64,000 bases of DNA. It comes from Calothrix anomala FACHB-343 (GTDB lineage Bacteria; Cyanobacteriota; Cyanobacteriia; Cyanobacteriales; Nostocaceae). The DNA lies in NCBI RefSeq assembly GCF_014696435.1, contig NZ_JACJQG010000002.1, positions 74,935 to 138,934 of the forward strand. Direction: 5' to 3'. Within the stretch, counting starts at the first letter, position 1; each line of letters starts with the position of its first letter. Position numbers and translations under genes: made by a program. The notes beneath the pieces were generated by a model. It worked only from the letters and a program-made list of their open reading frames with translations. It did not search any database and had not been told where the DNA came from. Shown here one piece after another: positions 47,938 to 58,240 of this stretch.

Positions 47938-49977
47938 ATGGTTATGAATAGAGTTATTGCAATCTTGTTGAGACATTGGATCTTTCTCGCAAGTTTTAAT
48001 ACAGTTTTATTTGCGATCGCCTCTGTCCTGATCTTGAGAGTCCCTCAGGTTTGGATTGCCAAGACTCAGCTGATTCTACCAGTTACAAGTAGCGGCTTAA
48101 CCGCAGATTTAGGGACTCTCGGCAGTCTCAACAGTGGTGGCGTAGTTTTTTCTCAACAGGTTAATCCCCTGAATATCTTTTCATCAATCCTTTTGAGCGA
48201 TCAAACTTTGAGCCAACTTTGGAATTCCGATCCAGAAAAAGCTCAGTTTGCGAATCTCAGTAGTTATCGACAACTTTTTACTGTTGCGCCTCAAAGTGAA
48301 TCAACCATTATCTCAATTACCGTACATGGTTCCGATGAAGAGATGGCTCAAGGAAGGGCGAGAAGATTGTTGAATGTATTTCAACAACGGATGAACCAAC
48401 TGCGGCAAAATGACGCTATGCAGCGTTCTGAGTTTATGCGTGCAGAAGTCAATCAAGCCTTGAGAAATTTACGCCAAACCCAAACAAGACTCACAGAATT
48501 TCAACAAAATTCTGGATTAGTCAGTAGTGACAATCAAATTCGCGAAACTGTTGCAGCTGTTGCTCAATTAACTACGACTCGTTCCCAAGTCATTGCTCAG
48601 TATAAGTCATCTCAAGCTCATGTTAAAGAGCTTTCCCAGCGCATTGGCTTAAGCTCCGATCGCGCTGTTCGTTCCCTAAGCCTAGCAGAAAATCGCGATT
48701 TTCAATTTATCCGCCAGAAATTAGTAGAGCTAGAGGTACCACTTTTAGAAGCTGAAGCAAAATTTACCCGCAATCACCCGACGGTACAAAATTTGCTCAA
48801 TCAGCGCCAACAATTATCGAAACAGTTAACAGAATATATCTCGCAAGCAGCAGCGAATACAGAGGGTGTGAATTCCTCGATTGGTGAAAACTACGGAGAA
48901 TTAATTCAGAATTTGGTATTAGCAGAAGCAAATACCAGCGCCTTAAAAAATCAAGAAATTCAACTCCAAAAACAAATTGATGAGTTAAATCAAAAACTGC
49001 AAACTTTTCCGCCGGCTCAAGCAAAATTATTAGAACTACAACATCAATATAAGATTGCTGAAGGGGTATATAACGGTTTAGTTGGTAAAGTACAAGAAGC
49101 AAAACTAAATTCTTTTAGTGCTTTTCCGAGTATTCAAGTATTAGATCAACCTACAGTTGAAGTCCAACCTTCTAGCAACAGTCAGCTAAAAATCGCTATT
49201 GGTGTAATTTTAGCGGGAATTTTTGGTAGTGCGGCTTTAGCGTTATTCCTCGAAAGTCGCAATCCTTTATTAAGCGCAGAAGATTTACACCTCACAGAAA
49301 TTCCCATTTTGGGTGCTGTTCCTCAGTTCAAGGTTTTACAAAATCGCGCTGCTGTAGAAACAGAAACAAATTTAGAATTCCAGAGAATGGCTTTAGCTAT
49401 TAACGCCATGAACCTAGAAAATCGGCGGTTTATGGTGAGCAGTCCCGCATCTGGAGAGGGTAAAACTACTGTTGTCTTAGGTTTAGCGATCGCACTGGCT
49501 AGTTTAGGTTTACGCATCTTAATTGTTGATACCGATCGAGAGCGATCGGGACTCAGCGCCACATTAGAAAACTCAGAGTTTCCTTTATCCCACCCATCAG
49601 AGCAACCGGTTTCTATTCGTCCGAATATCGATCTGATGACGGTATATCACCCTGAGAGACAATTAGTTGATTTTATTGTCAGCAGAGAATTTGAACATTC
49701 TCTGCAAAGCTTACAAGAAAAGGGCAATTACGACTACATCTTGATAGATAGCGCCTCTATTTGTTCAGCTACTGAAACTTCTTTGATGGCTTCTATCGTC
49801 TCTAGCGTGTTGTTTGTTGTTCGTCCGGGAGTAAGTCAAAGATATTTATTCCAAAAGGCGCTGACTCAACTAAATCAACAAAAAGTTAGACCAATGGGAA
49901 TTATTCTCAACGGTATGGAGATGACACCTACAGAGTCATCCTATACAACCAGGAATTCTGTGCTTACCACTTCCTAA
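47938..49977 (+). CDS. Wzc-like polysaccharide co-polymerase with ATPase domain
   Basis: 679 residues. TM1 near the N-terminus (WIFLASFNTVLFAIASVLIL) leads into the Wzz domain, then long coiled coils (~180-400), the GNVR-type segment (QYKIAEGVYNGLVGKVQEAK), TM2 (AIGVILAGIFGSAALALFLE) and a BY-kinase-like ATPase with Walker A SSPASGEGKTT and Walker A' ILIVDTDRE. The C-terminus lacks a clear tyrosine cluster. These proteins control chain length and export of capsule or exopolysaccharide. First gene of the run to 59.4 kb. Confidence 0.9.
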   Translation: MVMNRVIAILLRHWIFLASFNTVLFAIASVLILRVPQVWIAKTQLILPVTSSGLTADLGTLGSLNSGGVVFSQQVNPLNIFSSILLSDQTLSQLWNSDPEKAQFANLSSYRQLFTVAPQSESTIISITVHGSDEEMAQGRARRLLNVFQQRMNQLRQNDAMQRSEFMRAEVNQALRNLRQTQTRLTEFQQNSGLVSSDNQIRETVAAVAQLTTTRSQVIAQYKSSQAHVKELSQRIGLSSDRAVRSLSLAENRDFQFIRQKLVELEVPLLEAEAKFTRNHPTVQNLLNQRQQLSKQLTEYISQAAANTEGVNSSIGENYGELIQNLVLAEANTSALKNQEIQLQKQIDELNQKLQTFPPAQAKLLELQHQYKIAEGVYNGLVGKVQEAKLNSFSAFPSIQVLDQPTVEVQPSSNSQLKIAIGVILAGIFGSAALALFLESRNPLLSAEDLHLTEIPILGAVPQFKVLQNRAAVETETNLEFQRMALAINAMNLENRRFMVSSPASGEGKTTVVLGLAIALASLGLRILIVDTDRERSGLSATLENSEFPLSHPSEQPVSIRPNIDLMTVYHPERQLVDFIVSREFEHSLQSLQEKGNYDYILIDSASICSATETSLMASIVSSVLFVVRPGVSQRYLFQKALTQLNQQKVRPMGIILNGMEMTPTESSYTTRNSVLTTS

Positions 49978-50334
49978 TATAGGAATCTGTCTTGATTCAT
50001 CAAAAAATTTCATAAATGTAGGGTAACTAGTACTGCGGAAGTCAACAGTCAACAGAATTGTTAATTTATTGACACCGCATTGTACTAGCGTATTGAAGTA
50101 GCTTTTTGATAGCTGGTTCATATCCCGACACATCCTCAAATATCAGGTGTTCCCTATTTTTTGTAGGAAAAGAGGGTAGTTTGAAAAACTCTCTTGTGGG
50201 CAGATATTGCTTACTATCACCATGTTCTAGTAAGCCATAGCCATCCTACGTGGTTGTCAAAAATCAAGTTAAGAATCCTATATTTTTGTCTACGTTCATC
50301 CTGCGTTCATCTACCTCTTCACTTGGTGACAGAT
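49978..50334. other. Intergenic region with short STRR
   Basis: 357 bp. Contains AGTCAACAGTCAACAG (50040-50055) and an AT-rich leader. The next frame is open from 50194, but homology begins after the ATG at 50335. Confidence 0.6.
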
Positions 50335-51447
50335 ATGAAAACAATCAACAATACTGATCTAAAATTAGATTTACCCAGCTTAGTTGTCTATTTATTGGGA
50401 AGAAAAATAACTCCTATAACTGTTACGGGAATTATTGATGCAATTCACAGTGCTTGCCAGTTAAAGCAAAAAATTACGGTAGCTAATTACAACGTTCATG
50501 CATTCAATTTATCGATGCAGTTACCGTGGTTTTATGAATTTATCCAAAGTTCAGAAATCGTACATTGTGATGGTTCTGGGATTCTCAAAGCCTTAAGTTA
50601 TATGGGACTTGACTTGCCCCTAGAATATCGAGTTTCTTATACAAAACTGATGCCGGAGTTATTGAAATTTTGTCATCAACAAGAACTTTCAATATTCTTA
50701 TTAGGTTCAAAACCTCAATATTTAGATAGCGCAATTAATAATCTAGCTGAGAAATATCCCAATATTAAAGTAGCTGGCCATGATGGCTATTTTTCCATTG
50801 ACGATCCGGAAATCAATGATTCAATAATTAACAGTATTAATCAGCTAAAACCAAATATTTTGCTGATGGGTATGGGAATGCCACTGCAAGAAAATTGGGT
50901 AGCTAGATATAGAGATAGATTAGATGTGAATGCCATTTTGTTAGGCGGAGCAGTTATCGATCGCTTGGCGGGAGTTGTTTCGGATTGTCCTGATTTTCTA
51001 GCTAAGAACAATTTGGAATGGCTGTATCGGCTGATTCGCGAACCCAAACGATTAGGAGCGCGTTATTTACTGGGTAATCCGGCTTTTGCTTGCCATATTG
51101 CGTTAGCGAAACTCTATCAATTACGCGAGGGAGTCACCCAGGTAGAATCCAGCAATTACTACAGCTGGAAGTCTAATGGATTTGTTAAGGTGCTGGCGCA
51201 AGGAAACACAACACCAACGAAGAAGTTAAGTGATTCCTTAGTAGAAGCAGGTTTATTGAGTAACAACGATATTGACATTGCTTTATCAGAACAGAGAAAA
51301 ACTGGTATTCCTTTGAGTGACATTTTGATCAATAAAGGATGGATTAAACAAGAAACTATTAATTTCATCCTCAAAAATATCGTCCTCAGCAATCAAAGTA
51401 ACAGTATGGCTAAGGAGTTATTAAATGGTGTCTACTCCGAGAGTTAG
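50335..51447 (+). CDS. WecG/TagA/CpsF glycosyltransferase with C-terminal MshEN-like domain
   Basis: 370 residues from the ATG at 50335. Residues ~30-245 are a full WecG/TagA domain: VNYNVHAF-like entry, GSGILKALSYMG, LLMGMGMPLQENW, LLGGAVIDRLAGV and NNLEWLYRLIREPKRLGARY. It adds ManNAc-type sugars to lipid-linked acceptors. Residues ~285-355 (KKLSDSLVEAGLLSNNDIDI, RKTGIPLSDILINKGWI) read as an MshEN/T2SSE-N domain, which in other proteins can bind cyclic di-GMP. The 3' end overlaps the next gene by 23 bp. Confidence 0.88.
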   Translation: MKTINNTDLKLDLPSLVVYLLGRKITPITVTGIIDAIHSACQLKQKITVANYNVHAFNLSMQLPWFYEFIQSSEIVHCDGSGILKALSYMGLDLPLEYRVSYTKLMPELLKFCHQQELSIFLLGSKPQYLDSAINNLAEKYPNIKVAGHDGYFSIDDPEINDSIINSINQLKPNILLMGMGMPLQENWVARYRDRLDVNAILLGGAVIDRLAGVVSDCPDFLAKNNLEWLYRLIREPKRLGARYLLGNPAFACHIALAKLYQLREGVTQVESSNYYSWKSNGFVKVLAQGNTTPTKKLSDSLVEAGLLSNNDIDIALSEQRKTGIPLSDILINKGWIKQETINFILKNIVLSNQSNSMAKELLNGVYSES

Positions 51448-52372
51448 TGTTGTAGTGCCTGCATATAATGTGAGTGCTTATCTAGAAGCCGCATTATCTT
51501 CTGTAGAATGTCAATCTTTTAGCGACTATGAAGTTTTAATTGTTGATGACGGTTCTACAGATCAAACGGCTGCGGTAGCATTAACATTTAGTCGCCGAGA
51601 TCCTCGGTTTAAACTGCTACAAAAATCCAACGGGGGACTTTCTTCGGCTCGCAATCACGGGATTCGCTACGCGAAGGGTGAATATATTGCGTTGCTGGAT
51701 GGAGATGATATTTACCATCCGGATAAGTTAGCGGTTCATATCGCCAAACTAGACAACTCTCCCAAGGTGGGAGTTGCATATAGCGCATCTCGCGCCATCC
51801 GGGATGATGGGCAACAGACATTCATGATTTTAAGTGGTAAACCTGTTGTTAAAAATGTATTGTCAGCATTGTTATATAAAAACTTTATTGGACATGGATC
51901 GAACGCTGTTTTTCGTCGTTGTCTAATAGATGAAGTTGGAGACTTTGATGAAACCCTCCGTAGTTCAGAAGATATTGATTTTTGGTTAAGAATTGCGGCT
52001 ACGGAGAACTGGGAGTTTGATCGGGAACCGCGTATTTTGTGTTACTACCGAGTACGCCCATCGGGGTTATCTTTCAATGTGGCGCAAATGCAGCGATCGC
52101 ATGAACAAGTAATTCAGTCAGCTTATAGGCGATCGCCTGAACTAGTCGAACCAATGTTACCTACAGCCTATGCTTATATGTATCGCTACTTAGCGCGGAT
52201 TGCTTTGACAGCCGGTGATTTAGCGCCAGCAGAAGATTTTATTCATCAAGCTTGGGAAAGCGATCGCTCAATTTTTTGGCGCGATATGCGATCGCTAGTC
52301 ACACTTGTGTCTGTGCGCTTGTCTCCCTTAACAAAGCGCATACTTCAACAAGCACTAGGTTCGGTTGATTAA
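51425..52372 (+). CDS. Family 2 glycosyltransferase
   Basis: 315 residues. VSVVVPAYNVSAYLEAALSS is the N-terminal nucleotide-binding strand. VLIVDDGSTD and LLDGDDIYHP carry the Asp residues (DxD-like) of GT-A enzymes, and LRSSEDIDFWLRIA is the ED motif with the catalytic base. A helical tail follows. It adds a sugar from a nucleotide donor to the growing repeat unit. Start codon overlaps the WecG gene. Confidence 0.92.
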   Translation: MVSTPRVSVVVPAYNVSAYLEAALSSVECQSFSDYEVLIVDDGSTDQTAAVALTFSRRDPRFKLLQKSNGGLSSARNHGIRYAKGEYIALLDGDDIYHPDKLAVHIAKLDNSPKVGVAYSASRAIRDDGQQTFMILSGKPVVKNVLSALLYKNFIGHGSNAVFRRCLIDEVGDFDETLRSSEDIDFWLRIAATENWEFDREPRILCYYRVRPSGLSFNVAQMQRSHEQVIQSAYRRSPELVEPMLPTAYAYMYRYLARIALTAGDLAPAEDFIHQAWESDRSIFWRDMRSLVTLVSVRLSPLTKRILQQALGSVD

Positions 52373-52448
52373 AGCCTAGTAAAAGACGATCTGACGCGGA
52401 AAACTCGCCGCGTCTCCCTAATTTTTGGTAATTCCCCGGAAAAATGCG

Positions 52449-53405
52449 ATGAGAGTTTGTTATTTAATTCAAACCCATAAAAATCCCCAACAAATTTATC
52501 GATTAATCAACTTAATTCAAACATCTAGCCCAGAATGCCAAATTGTCATTAGTCACGATCCAACTTTCTGCGAGTTAGACTTATCAATCTTCCCAAAAAA
52601 TCACAATATTCATTTATTTTTCGCTAAAGGTGGACGAGCCGATTTTAGTATGGTTCAGAGTTACCTGGACGCATTGCATTGGCTGTTGAAAAATCAAATT
52701 GATTTTGATTGGTTGATTAATATTAGCGGACAAGATTACCCAATTAAACCAATTCCAGAAATCGAAGCTTTTTTAGCAACGACTAATTATGATGGTTTCT
52801 TAGAATATTTTGATGTCTTGTCCTCCGCCAGCCAATGGAGTATACATGAAGGGCATAGTCGCTACTTTTATCAATATCAACAACTCTCACCCACGGTAAG
52901 CGATCGCCTGCAAAAAATCCTCAAGCCTTTAAAAATTCTCAACTATATTCAACCTTGGATTCGCTTTAATTGTTCCTACGATATCAGGATTGGTTTTCAA
53001 GGCAAAACTCCTTTTAATGCAGCATTTAAATGTTACGGCGGCTCATTTTTTACCACCCTTTCGCGACAATGCGCCGAGTATATTGACAATTATGCAAATA
53101 ACAATCCCAATTTTATCGAATATTGTCGCCGTACTAGCATATCTGTTGAATTTTTCATGCAAACCATCTTAATTAATAGCCAATTATTCAACCTTTGTAA
53201 TGATTGTAAACGCTACTTTGATTTTACCAATTCCCAAAATGGTAGCCCTAATTTTCTCACTCAAAAAGATTATGAATCTCTAGCAAAAAGTCAAGCTCAC
53301 TTTGCCAGAAAATTTGATTTAGCATTAGACCCAGATATTTTTGATTTAATCGATCGACATAATTCACCAAATCAAGAATTAATAGCTAATACTTATCATT
53401 CATGA
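52449..53405 (+). CDS. Core-2/I-branching enzyme-like glycosyltransferase (GT14)
   Basis: 318 residues from the ATG at 52449 (MRVCYLIQTHKNPQQIYRLI). FDWLINISGQDYPIKP is the Branch-family signature also present in plant and animal beta-1,6-GlcNAc/xylosyl transferases, and FKCYGGSFFTTLSRQC is the acceptor region. It is soluble, with no N-terminal membrane anchor. It may add a side branch in the exopolysaccharide. Confidence 0.85.
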   Translation: MRVCYLIQTHKNPQQIYRLINLIQTSSPECQIVISHDPTFCELDLSIFPKNHNIHLFFAKGGRADFSMVQSYLDALHWLLKNQIDFDWLINISGQDYPIKPIPEIEAFLATTNYDGFLEYFDVLSSASQWSIHEGHSRYFYQYQQLSPTVSDRLQKILKPLKILNYIQPWIRFNCSYDIRIGFQGKTPFNAAFKCYGGSFFTTLSRQCAEYIDNYANNNPNFIEYCRRTSISVEFFMQTILINSQLFNLCNDCKRYFDFTNSQNGSPNFLTQKDYESLAKSQAHFARKFDLALDPDIFDLIDRHNSPNQELIANTYHS

Positions 53406-53495
53406 ATTCTCTAATATTAGCAAAAAAATTATACTTATTTCTTCCCTTCTGCCCTCTGCCTTATTCTGATAAATTCTCAGGTGTGCTAACCAATC

Positions 53496-54935
53496 ATGAA
53501 TAGTAATTCTATTATTAAAAATGGTTTTTGGACAACTTATGGAGCAATTGTCAACCGCTTATTTGCATTATTAAGTAATTTATTATTAGCTCGGCTGTTA
53601 TTACCATCAGATTTTGGAGTTATCAGCGTCGCTTATATTTTCTGGTCTTTTATTAATCTTTTTGTACAAGGTACTACTGGCGATTTTTTAGTTTATAAAG
53701 GACTGGAAGACCGACGTTATATAGATACTACTTACTCTTTAAGTATTTGTATTGGGATGGTGGGAGCAGCAACAATGATCGCTTTATCACCAATTGCTGC
53801 TAATTTTTTTGATATCCCAGATTTAATTGGATTGTTGGCATTTTTTGCTTTTAATTTCTTTCTTTCTTCTGTCCAAGCTGTTTATGCTGGGATTATGCGC
53901 AGAAGAATGCAGTATCAAGAATTAGCAAATGCGGCTTTAATTTCTTCAATGATTCGCATCTTTACTACAGCCGGATGTGCGTTAGCAGGATTAAGTTACT
54001 GGTCTTTTGCGATTGGCGATACAATTTTTTGGTTAAGCATATTTTGGATTACCGCTTATCAGGCTAATTTTAATTTTTATTTAAAAATCGATCCCAAAAT
54101 TCGCTCGGAGGCTTTATCTTACTGTATCGCTTCTGTCGGTTCTAGTTTGGGATTTTATATTAATTCTAATTCTGATAACTTTGTCATCGGCAGATTATTA
54201 GGAACTACCAACTTAGGCTATTACAACTTTGCTTATCAAGTAACTACAGCTTTTAGTTTAATTATGTCTCAAGTTATGAACCAACTTGGGATATCAGTTT
54301 TTGCCCAAATGAAAGACGAACGCCAGCAAGAAGATGCTTTAGTCAAAGTTGTTGAGCAGATGTCTTATTTTGCGGCTTTATTATTTGCTGTCATTTACCT
54401 GATAGTCGATAAAACATTTATTATCTATGTATTTGGCGAGAAATTTATCCCTTCTGCTAGCGTCATTCCTTGGTTATTAATTTTTGCTTATTTCCGGTTA
54501 ATTAATACGTCCCTTTCCAGTATGATGGCTGCGAAAGGTAGACCGGATATTAATGCTAAAGTTAATTTGCAGATAGCGCCTTTAGCTGTTATTGGCTTTT
54601 TAATTGGAGCTTGGAAAGGGGGAATTTTAGGAGTAGCGATCGCAGTTGTTTTAATCTTAGGTTTTACTTGGACTATTTTTTGGTGGTGGTCAGCTTGTAG
54701 AACTTTTGGTTGGTCGCTTTTTAAATATTTGACTCCTTGTTTTCAAGCTTTATTTATGTCATTATTCGCTCTTGGCATAAATTTTATTATTCCTACATCA
54801 AAATTTATTTCACCAATCATATATATTGTTTTATATTTATTGTTGGTAAGGCTGCTAGTACCAAATCAATTTTTCACATATTTATCTTTAATTAAAAAAC
54901 TAGGGCGTAAAGTTAAGCAATTTAGTTTCCGTTAA
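53496..54935 (+). CDS. Wzx-type oligosaccharide flippase
   Basis: 479 residues with about 12-14 membrane segments. The N-terminus GFWTTYGAIVNRLFALLSNL followed by LLARLLLPSDFGVISVAYIF is the polysaccharide-synthesis (MVF/Wzx, AmsL/TuaB-like) signature. It moves the undecaprenyl-linked repeat unit to the periplasmic face. The gene order with Wzy and Wzc supports a Wzx/Wzy-dependent pathway. Confidence 0.9.
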   Translation: MNSNSIIKNGFWTTYGAIVNRLFALLSNLLLARLLLPSDFGVISVAYIFWSFINLFVQGTTGDFLVYKGLEDRRYIDTTYSLSICIGMVGAATMIALSPIAANFFDIPDLIGLLAFFAFNFFLSSVQAVYAGIMRRRMQYQELANAALISSMIRIFTTAGCALAGLSYWSFAIGDTIFWLSIFWITAYQANFNFYLKIDPKIRSEALSYCIASVGSSLGFYINSNSDNFVIGRLLGTTNLGYYNFAYQVTTAFSLIMSQVMNQLGISVFAQMKDERQQEDALVKVVEQMSYFAALLFAVIYLIVDKTFIIYVFGEKFIPSASVIPWLLIFAYFRLINTSLSSMMAAKGRPDINAKVNLQIAPLAVIGFLIGAWKGGILGVAIAVVLILGFTWTIFWWWSACRTFGWSLFKYLTPCFQALFMSLFALGINFIIPTSKFISPIIYIVLYLLLVRLLVPNQFFTYLSLIKKLGRKVKQFSFR

Positions 54936-55151
54936 ATATTAGGAAATAGGAGCTAGAAAAGAGAGTTTTTTGTGGTTAGCTCACTTAAATAATTAGATCA
55001 GCGTTATTAATGAACCGCCAAGAACGCCAAGACGCCAAGAGAAAAGAAGAAATTATTAAGTGCAAGTTTACAGATAATTGATATTAAGCATAAACTTTTT
55101 GCCAATGACAAATGACCAATGACCAATGACTTAATTAATTATGAGGTGAAA

Positions 55152-56117
55152 ATGAACCATCCAATTCAACCGCTAGTAAGTGCTGTCATTCCTACGAAAA
55201 ATCGCCCATCTGTAGTTACCCGCGCTGTTAAAAGTGTTTTACAACAAACATTTTGGCGGCTGGAGGTGGTAGTAGTAGTAGATGGCCCCGATCCGGCAAC
55301 TGCAAAAGCATTACAGCAAATAGACGATCCTCGGTTGCGCGTGCTTGTACTGCCTAATTCTATTGGTGGTGCTGCTGCGCGGAATGCTGGGGTAGCAATG
55401 GCTGAGGGTGAGTGGATTGCATTTTTAGATGATGATGATGAGTGGTTACCGCAAAAAATCCAACTACAGATAGATGCGGCTAATCGTTCTCAAGCTAAAT
55501 TTCCGATTATTGCTTGTTCTGTGATCGCCCACACACCCCACGGAGAATTTATCCATCCGCGACGGTTTCCCGAAGTTAAAGAACCTTTGAGTGAATATAT
55601 TCTCGTTCGCAATTCTCCGGGATTTGGTGAGGGTTTAATTCAAACTTCGGGAATTTTTACATCACGAGAATTATTAAGAAATGTGCCATTCCGGGATGAT
55701 TTACGCAAGCATCAAGATTGGGATTGGTTACTGCGAGTTGCTAATCTCGAAGGGGTGGAAGTGCAATTTGTTACTGAACCCTTAGCAATTTGGTATCATT
55801 CAAAAACACAAAAAAGTGTGAGTAATACCCACGATTGGCAGTATTCTCTAAATTGGATTAAAGAAAATCGTAGCTTAGTAACTCGTCGCGCCTACGCTTC
55901 CTTCATTATGGTAGAGGTGGGCGCACAAGCTTCTGCCCAAGGGAAATGGCAAGAATTTTTACCACTACTTTGGGAAGCAATCCGCTATGGAAGTCCAAAA
56001 CCAATTGACTTTTTATTGTGCTTGGGATTTTGGTTAGTTCCCAGAAATACCCGACGCTGGTTAAAAGGATTGTTAGGCGAAAAGCAAAATCTAGAGCAAC
56101 CACTAAGTACTATTTAG
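55152..56117 (+). CDS. Family 2 glycosyltransferase
   Basis: 321 residues from the ATG at 55152, preceded by a GAGGTGAAA ribosome-binding site. A frame from 55119 is only an extension through an ATGACCA-type STRR. VSAVIPTKNRPSVVTRAVKS and FLDDDDEWLPQKI are the GT-A nucleotide-sugar motifs; RKHQDWDWLLRVA carries the base Asp. It is distinct from the enzyme at 51425 and probably adds another sugar. Confidence 0.92.
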   Translation: MNHPIQPLVSAVIPTKNRPSVVTRAVKSVLQQTFWRLEVVVVVDGPDPATAKALQQIDDPRLRVLVLPNSIGGAAARNAGVAMAEGEWIAFLDDDDEWLPQKIQLQIDAANRSQAKFPIIACSVIAHTPHGEFIHPRRFPEVKEPLSEYILVRNSPGFGEGLIQTSGIFTSRELLRNVPFRDDLRKHQDWDWLLRVANLEGVEVQFVTEPLAIWYHSKTQKSVSNTHDWQYSLNWIKENRSLVTRRAYASFIMVEVGAQASAQGKWQEFLPLLWEAIRYGSPKPIDFLLCLGFWLVPRNTRRWLKGLLGEKQNLEQPLSTI

Positions 56118-56130
56118 AAATGCCAGGGGA

Positions 56131-57453
56131 ATGTTAACAGCAATTAGTAAGGCGCTGGAATTTACCAAAGAAGATGAGTTAGGACAATTGTCTTTTGTCG
56201 AGCGTGTCTTGTATTGGACAATTGTATTAACTCCAGTTTGGTGGTTGTTGGGGATACAAACTTTGTTGTATCCTGCGATCGCAGTTTGGCTGTTAGTCTG
56301 TTCCTTTCGTCTCGATAAATTGCTGAATATTGCCTTACCAACTTGTATTTGGGCTTGGTTGGCGATGGCGATTGCTATGCTGTGGACTGCGGCGCTAGGC
56401 TTGGTAGATGTTAATTTTGAACCCTTTCGCCTGATCTCAACTTTAGTTACCTTTTTTAAAGGTTACTTTCTCATTTTGAGTTGTCTGATTCTCCCGTTTT
56501 GGAATCCCATTCGCTCTAAAGTTTTAACAAGAGCGATCGCTTGGATGGCTGTAGGTTACGGTATTACAGTTATCTTACAATTTATCCTGCTGTTTGTTGG
56601 GATATGGGATCAGCCTTTTTATCCGCCCCTCGCGAGATTGATTCCGGGTGATAAATTAAGCTTGCTGGTAAAACCAGCGATTATTCAAACCTTTTTTGGT
56701 ATTCCTCTGCCTAGAACTTCACTTTACATGGCCGATCCGCCAATTCCGGGGGTATGTGGCTTACTATGCTTCTTTATTTGCTCTGGAGAATCAAATCGGC
56801 GTTTGCGCTATTTAGCGATCGCAGGTAGCCTACTAGCTTTATTAGTCAGTCAAAGCCGTGTAGCTTGGCTATGCTTTCCCGTTGTCGTTTGGATTTCCCT
56901 CAGCTTCCGCAATCGTACCGCCCGTCACAGTTCTCTGTGGATAACCTCTGCTGTATTTCTTAGTTGTGCATTCATCGGCGTCACATTAGTAGACGTAATA
57001 CATCAGTCTTTAGATGTATTTACAGGTGCGCGGGCTGCATCCTCTGCAGATCGTAGCCTTGTAGTTGGCGAAACCCTCAAAGCATGGCAACAACGCCCCT
57101 GGCTTGGGTGGGGAATCGCCCAAGGAGAAGTTACTTGGTACATCTATAAAGTTGTACTTGGCTCCTTTTCTACCTATGCAGGTGTTTTATATTTGCATGG
57201 AATTTTAGGTTTTATCTGCTTAATTACCGCCCTAAGTACAACTCTTTGGAACTTTTGGAACATCGCCATAGCTGGAAATAAATTAGCTCAGGGAGCCTTT
57301 GCCAGTTTCTTAGCATTATGTCTATTAATTGAAGGGTTGCCCTTAAGTTGGATGTGCATTTATTTTTGGTTTTATTTTATTTGGTTAGGAGTAATTTTAT
57401 TTGAAAATCAATTAAAACGTCCGCGCATTTCTCAATGGCATCAACTTATATAA
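56131..57453 (+). CDS. Wzy/O-antigen ligase-type membrane protein
   Basis: 440 residues with about 11-12 membrane segments. The periplasmic loop region GETLKAWQQRPWLGWGIAQG matches the Wzy_C (O-antigen polymerase/ligase, RfaL) signature RxxxW...GxG. In this setting it most likely polymerises the flipped repeat units. The gene starts 13 bp after the GT2 stop codon, so it is translationally close to it. Confidence 0.87.
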   Translation: MLTAISKALEFTKEDELGQLSFVERVLYWTIVLTPVWWLLGIQTLLYPAIAVWLLVCSFRLDKLLNIALPTCIWAWLAMAIAMLWTAALGLVDVNFEPFRLISTLVTFFKGYFLILSCLILPFWNPIRSKVLTRAIAWMAVGYGITVILQFILLFVGIWDQPFYPPLARLIPGDKLSLLVKPAIIQTFFGIPLPRTSLYMADPPIPGVCGLLCFFICSGESNRRLRYLAIAGSLLALLVSQSRVAWLCFPVVVWISLSFRNRTARHSSLWITSAVFLSCAFIGVTLVDVIHQSLDVFTGARAASSADRSLVVGETLKAWQQRPWLGWGIAQGEVTWYIYKVVLGSFSTYAGVLYLHGILGFICLITALSTTLWNFWNIAIAGNKLAQGAFASFLALCLLIEGLPLSWMCIYFWFYFIWLGVILFENQLKRPRISQWHQLI

Positions 57454-57521
57454 GTAAGCATTGCAATTAAAGATAGCTGTCATTAGTCATTAATTATTAT
57501 TCTCAACTACGACGTACTTAT

Positions 57522-58106
57522 ATGCATCAAAATAAACATCCTTTATTAATCAAATTGGCAAAATATTATTTTGCAATTAAACAGCTTTATTACCAATGGC
57601 GATATCGTAACTTAACCTTAGAACCAGGAGTTTTAATTAAAGGGAAATTAACTGTCTCTGGTGATGTCAAAGTTAAAATTGGTGCGGGAACTCGCATCTG
57701 TATGCACGTTAAAATCTACGGTTCTGGGGACGTAACAATTGGCAGAAATACCCTACTCAATGGTTGTTGGATTGGTAGCGTAAAATCAATTAAAATTGGT
57801 GATGAATGTTTAATTTCTGATTGTTTCCTCCAAGATTCAGACTATCACAATATAGATCCAAATTTGCGGTTTGCTCCACCCGGCCCGAAAGTATCAGCGC
57901 CTATAGTCATTGAACGTAACGTTTGGGTTGGAGCCAGAGCAACCATTATGAAAGGTGTTCGTATCGGTCAAGATAGTGTTATCGGATTAGGAAGTATAAT
58001 TCGCAAATCAGTTCCTCCTGGTGTTGTAGTAATTGGTAACCCCCAACAAATTGTCAAACATCTCTATCAAGATGCAGATAAAGAAGCCAAGCTATCACAT
58101 ATTTAG
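57522..58106 (+). CDS. Left-handed beta-helix (hexapeptide) acyltransferase
   Basis: 194 residues. Imperfect hexapeptide repeats run from ~30 to ~170 (VKVKIGAGTRICMHVKIYGS, VTIGRNTLLNGCWIG, VWVGARATIMKGVRIGQDSV, IGLGSIIRKSVPPGVVVIGN), like the WcaF/NodL/maltose-acetyltransferase group. It probably acetylates a sugar of the repeat unit using acetyl-CoA. The motif DYHNIDP provides a candidate catalytic His. Confidence 0.88.
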   Translation: MHQNKHPLLIKLAKYYFAIKQLYYQWRYRNLTLEPGVLIKGKLTVSGDVKVKIGAGTRICMHVKIYGSGDVTIGRNTLLNGCWIGSVKSIKIGDECLISDCFLQDSDYHNIDPNLRFAPPGPKVSAPIVIERNVWVGARATIMKGVRIGQDSVIGLGSIIRKSVPPGVVVIGNPQQIVKHLYQDADKEAKLSHI

Positions 58107-58240
58107 CCATATTTTTTAATATAAATGTCCTCTTTCTAACTCCTCTGTTTTGAAAATTTCTGAGCGGAGGAAACCTCCAATCAGACTTTTCGCTGCGTCT
58201 CTGCGGTTTATATCTCTAAATAATTTAAGGTAGGTATTTA

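Noticed and set aside
55119..55151. Upstream start for the GT2 gene
   Set aside because: The extra 11 codons are an ATGACCA-type STRR; a good ribosome-binding site precedes the ATG at 55152.
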